A stretch of 34,521 nucleotides of DNA from Fibrobacter succinogenes (GTDB taxonomy: Bacteria > Fibrobacterota > Fibrobacteria > Fibrobacterales > Fibrobacteraceae): NCBI GenBank assembly GCA_902762795.1, contig CACWPM010000032.1, positions 1-34,521 of the forward strand. The letters are read 5' to 3'. The position numbers and the translations under genes are program-made. Under the pieces are notes generated by a model. That model saw only the letters and a list, made by a program, of their open reading frames with translations. It did no database searches and was not told the DNA's origin. Each line of letters starts with the position of its first letter. Positions within the stretch are counted from its first letter, which is position 1. This document shows, piece after piece, positions 33,283-34,521 of this stretch.

Positions 33283-34095
33283 TCACGGTAATCCCACGTG
33301 GTGTGCGGGTTGTTTGATTTTGGGAGCGGCGGCTTTTTGGGCTTCGGCTTCGGCGACTTCTGCCTTGAGCAATTCAAGGGTTGTTCGCGAAGCTTCTTGT
33401 TCCGCTTTCTTTTTGTTCGGGCCAAGACCGCGAGTATAAGCCTTGCCGTTCACGACAACTTCGACCGTAAACAGTTTCTGATGTTCCGGACCAGTTTCAT
33501 CGACAACCACATATTCCGGGGAACAACGCAACTTGCCTTGACAGAACTCTAGAAGTTCGCTCTTGTAATTCACGAAGTCTGTAGCATTGATGATTTCCTG
33601 AACGCGCGGAAAATGAAATTTGTTCAAAATCGCACGAACTTCATCGAGTCCACCGTCAAGATAGACCGCGCCAAGCACGGCTTCGTAAGCGTCAGCGAGA
33701 ATGCTTTCCTTGCCTCGGCCACCCATCTTCGCTTCGGACTTTCCAATCTTCACGTATTCGTCGAGCGACCATTCTTTAGAAGACTGGGCACATGCATGGC
33801 CCGACACGATGGCGCTTTTGCGTTTAGAAAGTTCGCCCTCCGGATCTAGCGGATATGTCTTGTACAAATATTCCGTCGTAAGCATGTTGAGGACAGAATC
33901 CCCCAAAAATTCCAGACGTTCGTTATTGCTTACATAAGGAACATCCTTCCCTACAAGAAACGAACGGTGGACAAGCGCATGGGCCAGTAGTTCAGGATCG
34001 CGGAACCTATACCCAAGCTTAGCCTCAAGCCCGTCCCCGGACTTCTGGCGAAACCAGAGTTTTAGAATTTTGTGGAGCAGATTTTGTTCTTCCAA
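33283..34095 (-). CDS. rnc: Ribonuclease III
   Basis: 270 residues. The enzyme cuts double-stranded RNA in rRNA processing and mRNA decay. The signature NNERLEFLGDSVLN supplies Glu59, Glu62 and Asp66, and ADAYEAVLG supplies Asp135 and Glu138; together these match the metal-binding set of E. coli RNase III. A dsRNA-binding domain follows (about 175-245: YKSELLEFCQGK, GLGPNKKKAEQEASRTTLELL), then a short Ala/Lys tail. The start is TTG at 34095, chosen because AAGGAG lies 6 bases upstream and no in-frame ATG precedes the conserved N-terminal helix. Era, often found beside rnc, is not in this window. Confidence 0.97.
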   Translation of the reverse strand: MEEQNLLHKILKLWFRQKSGDGLEAKLGYRFRDPELLAHALVHRSFLVGKDVPYVSNNERLEFLGDSVLNMLTTEYLYKTYPLDPEGELSKRKSAIVSGHACAQSSKEWSLDEYVKIGKSEAKMGGRGKESILADAYEAVLGAVYLDGGLDEVRAILNKFHFPRVQEIINATDFVNYKSELLEFCQGKLRCSPEYVVVDETGPEHQKLFTVEVVVNGKAYTRGLGPNKKKAEQEASRTTLELLKAEVAEAEAQKAAAPKIKQPAHHVGLP

Positions 34096-34325
34096 CAGAT
34101 TCTCCTTATGTGGTTAAAATGCAAGATAAAATGTAGCATTTGGTTAATGGTCATTGGTCAATGGTCATTTGCCAACAGTCAGCAATCGATCCATCATAGA
34201 ACGGGCACCTCCCTTTCATAAACGAGAAGGCGATGCCGGAATAAAAGTAAGTTCAAGAAATAATGGATGGGGGCAAGCCCCAACCTCTTAGGCCCGGTAA
34301 AAAACAAAAGCGATTAGAAGTGTAT

Positions 34326-34348
34326 GGATCCTCCTAACGGAGGATGAC
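34326..34348. repeat. Dispersed intergenic palindrome
   Basis: GGATCCTCC-TAAC-GGAGGATGAC unit, the best-paired copy of the family in this window. Confidence 0.65.
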
Positions 34349-34433
34349 CGTAGCTGCAACGCTCGCCTTTTGAGGTTGTCCCTACGCTTCGCTCCGAGGA
34401 TGACAGGTCGAGGATGACGGTAAAAAAAGTGAC

Positions 34434-34452
34434 CCACCGGCGTAGCCGGTGG
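34434..34452 (+). repeat. CCACCGGC hairpin
   Basis: CCACCGGC-GTA-GCCGGTGG, a perfect 8-bp stem followed by TTCTT. It resembles the hairpin at 63-88 in sequence and shape and may be a terminator or a dispersed repeat. Confidence 0.5.
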
Positions 34453-34521
34453 TTCTTCATATGCGGGCCCTGCCCTAGAATACTAGCCACGCGTCACGTC
34501 GCGTTGCACGAATTGGCACCT

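Larger units (their letters stand above)
34096..34521. other. Non-coding region with dispersed repeats
   Basis: 426 bases without a supported gene. It contains a short run of repeated TGGTCATTTG-like units (34140-34172), a copy of the GGATCC/GGAGGATGAC palindrome (34326-34348), a TTCAAGAAATAATGGAT segment also found at about 21770, and a CCACCGGC / GCCGGTGG hairpin at 34434-34452. The promoter of rnc may lie here but no clear hexamers were chosen. Confidence 0.65.

Overview
The window looks like a Fibrobacter chromosome (F. succinogenes or a close relative). This rests on secreted proteins with a type IX-like (type A) C-terminal sorting domain ending in a G-R-Y-I-V-K-V type strand, Ser-rich linkers, a GLUG/InlB-type giant surface protein and many short intergenic GGATCC/GGAGGATGAC palindromes. 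No phage integrase, transposase or CRISPR array was seen.

Layout. (1) 0.1-9.2 kb, AT-rich, all minus strand: five tandem paralogues of secreted proteins. Each has a signal peptide, a divergent body with an N-terminal part resembling CBM3, a Cys-containing central block and a nearly identical C-terminal sorting domain. Each has its own upstream region and intrinsic terminator. Four of the five upstream regions carry a 15-bp palindrome (GTATYATnATRATAC type), and the fifth carries a different inverted repeat. (2) 9.4-15.0 kb, more GC-rich housekeeping or metabolic genes: aldo/keto reductase, CDF metal exporter, MacA-like efflux adaptor without its MacB, prepilin peptidase, a DUF6941-like protein and a small lipoprotein. 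(3) 15.17-15.29 kb: tRNA-Val(GAC) with a clear promoter and terminator.

(4) 15.3-21.6 kb, AT-rich, all minus strand: the most interesting part. Two paralogous proteins end in a domain resembling domain 4 of cholesterol-dependent cytolysins. Two paralogous YiiX-like permuted papain-fold hydrolases follow. None of the four has a visible signal peptide. Each has its own promoter, with a shared palindromic operator (AATAACCCA-NN-TGGGTTATT type) next to or overlapping the -35 region. Between the hydrolases lies a LuxR-HTH/TolB-like/TPR regulator whose HTH is split by an in-frame TAG. The simplest reading is a single-regulator regulon of cytoplasmic or non-classically exported membrane/lipid-acting proteins whose regulator is broken, or read through, in this strain.

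(5) 21.8-33.0 kb: a DASS-family (SLC13) anion/Na+ symporter, a 1847-residue surface protein (GLUG repeats, six Cys-containing InlB-like repeats, Ser linker, sorting domain), two small paralogous outer-membrane proteins on the plus strand, and a peptide-type ABC substrate-binding lipoprotein. (6) 33.3-34.1 kb: RNase III (rnc) with a TTG start, followed by about 0.4 kb of non-coding repeats. All functional names come from reading motifs by eye; no database search was run.
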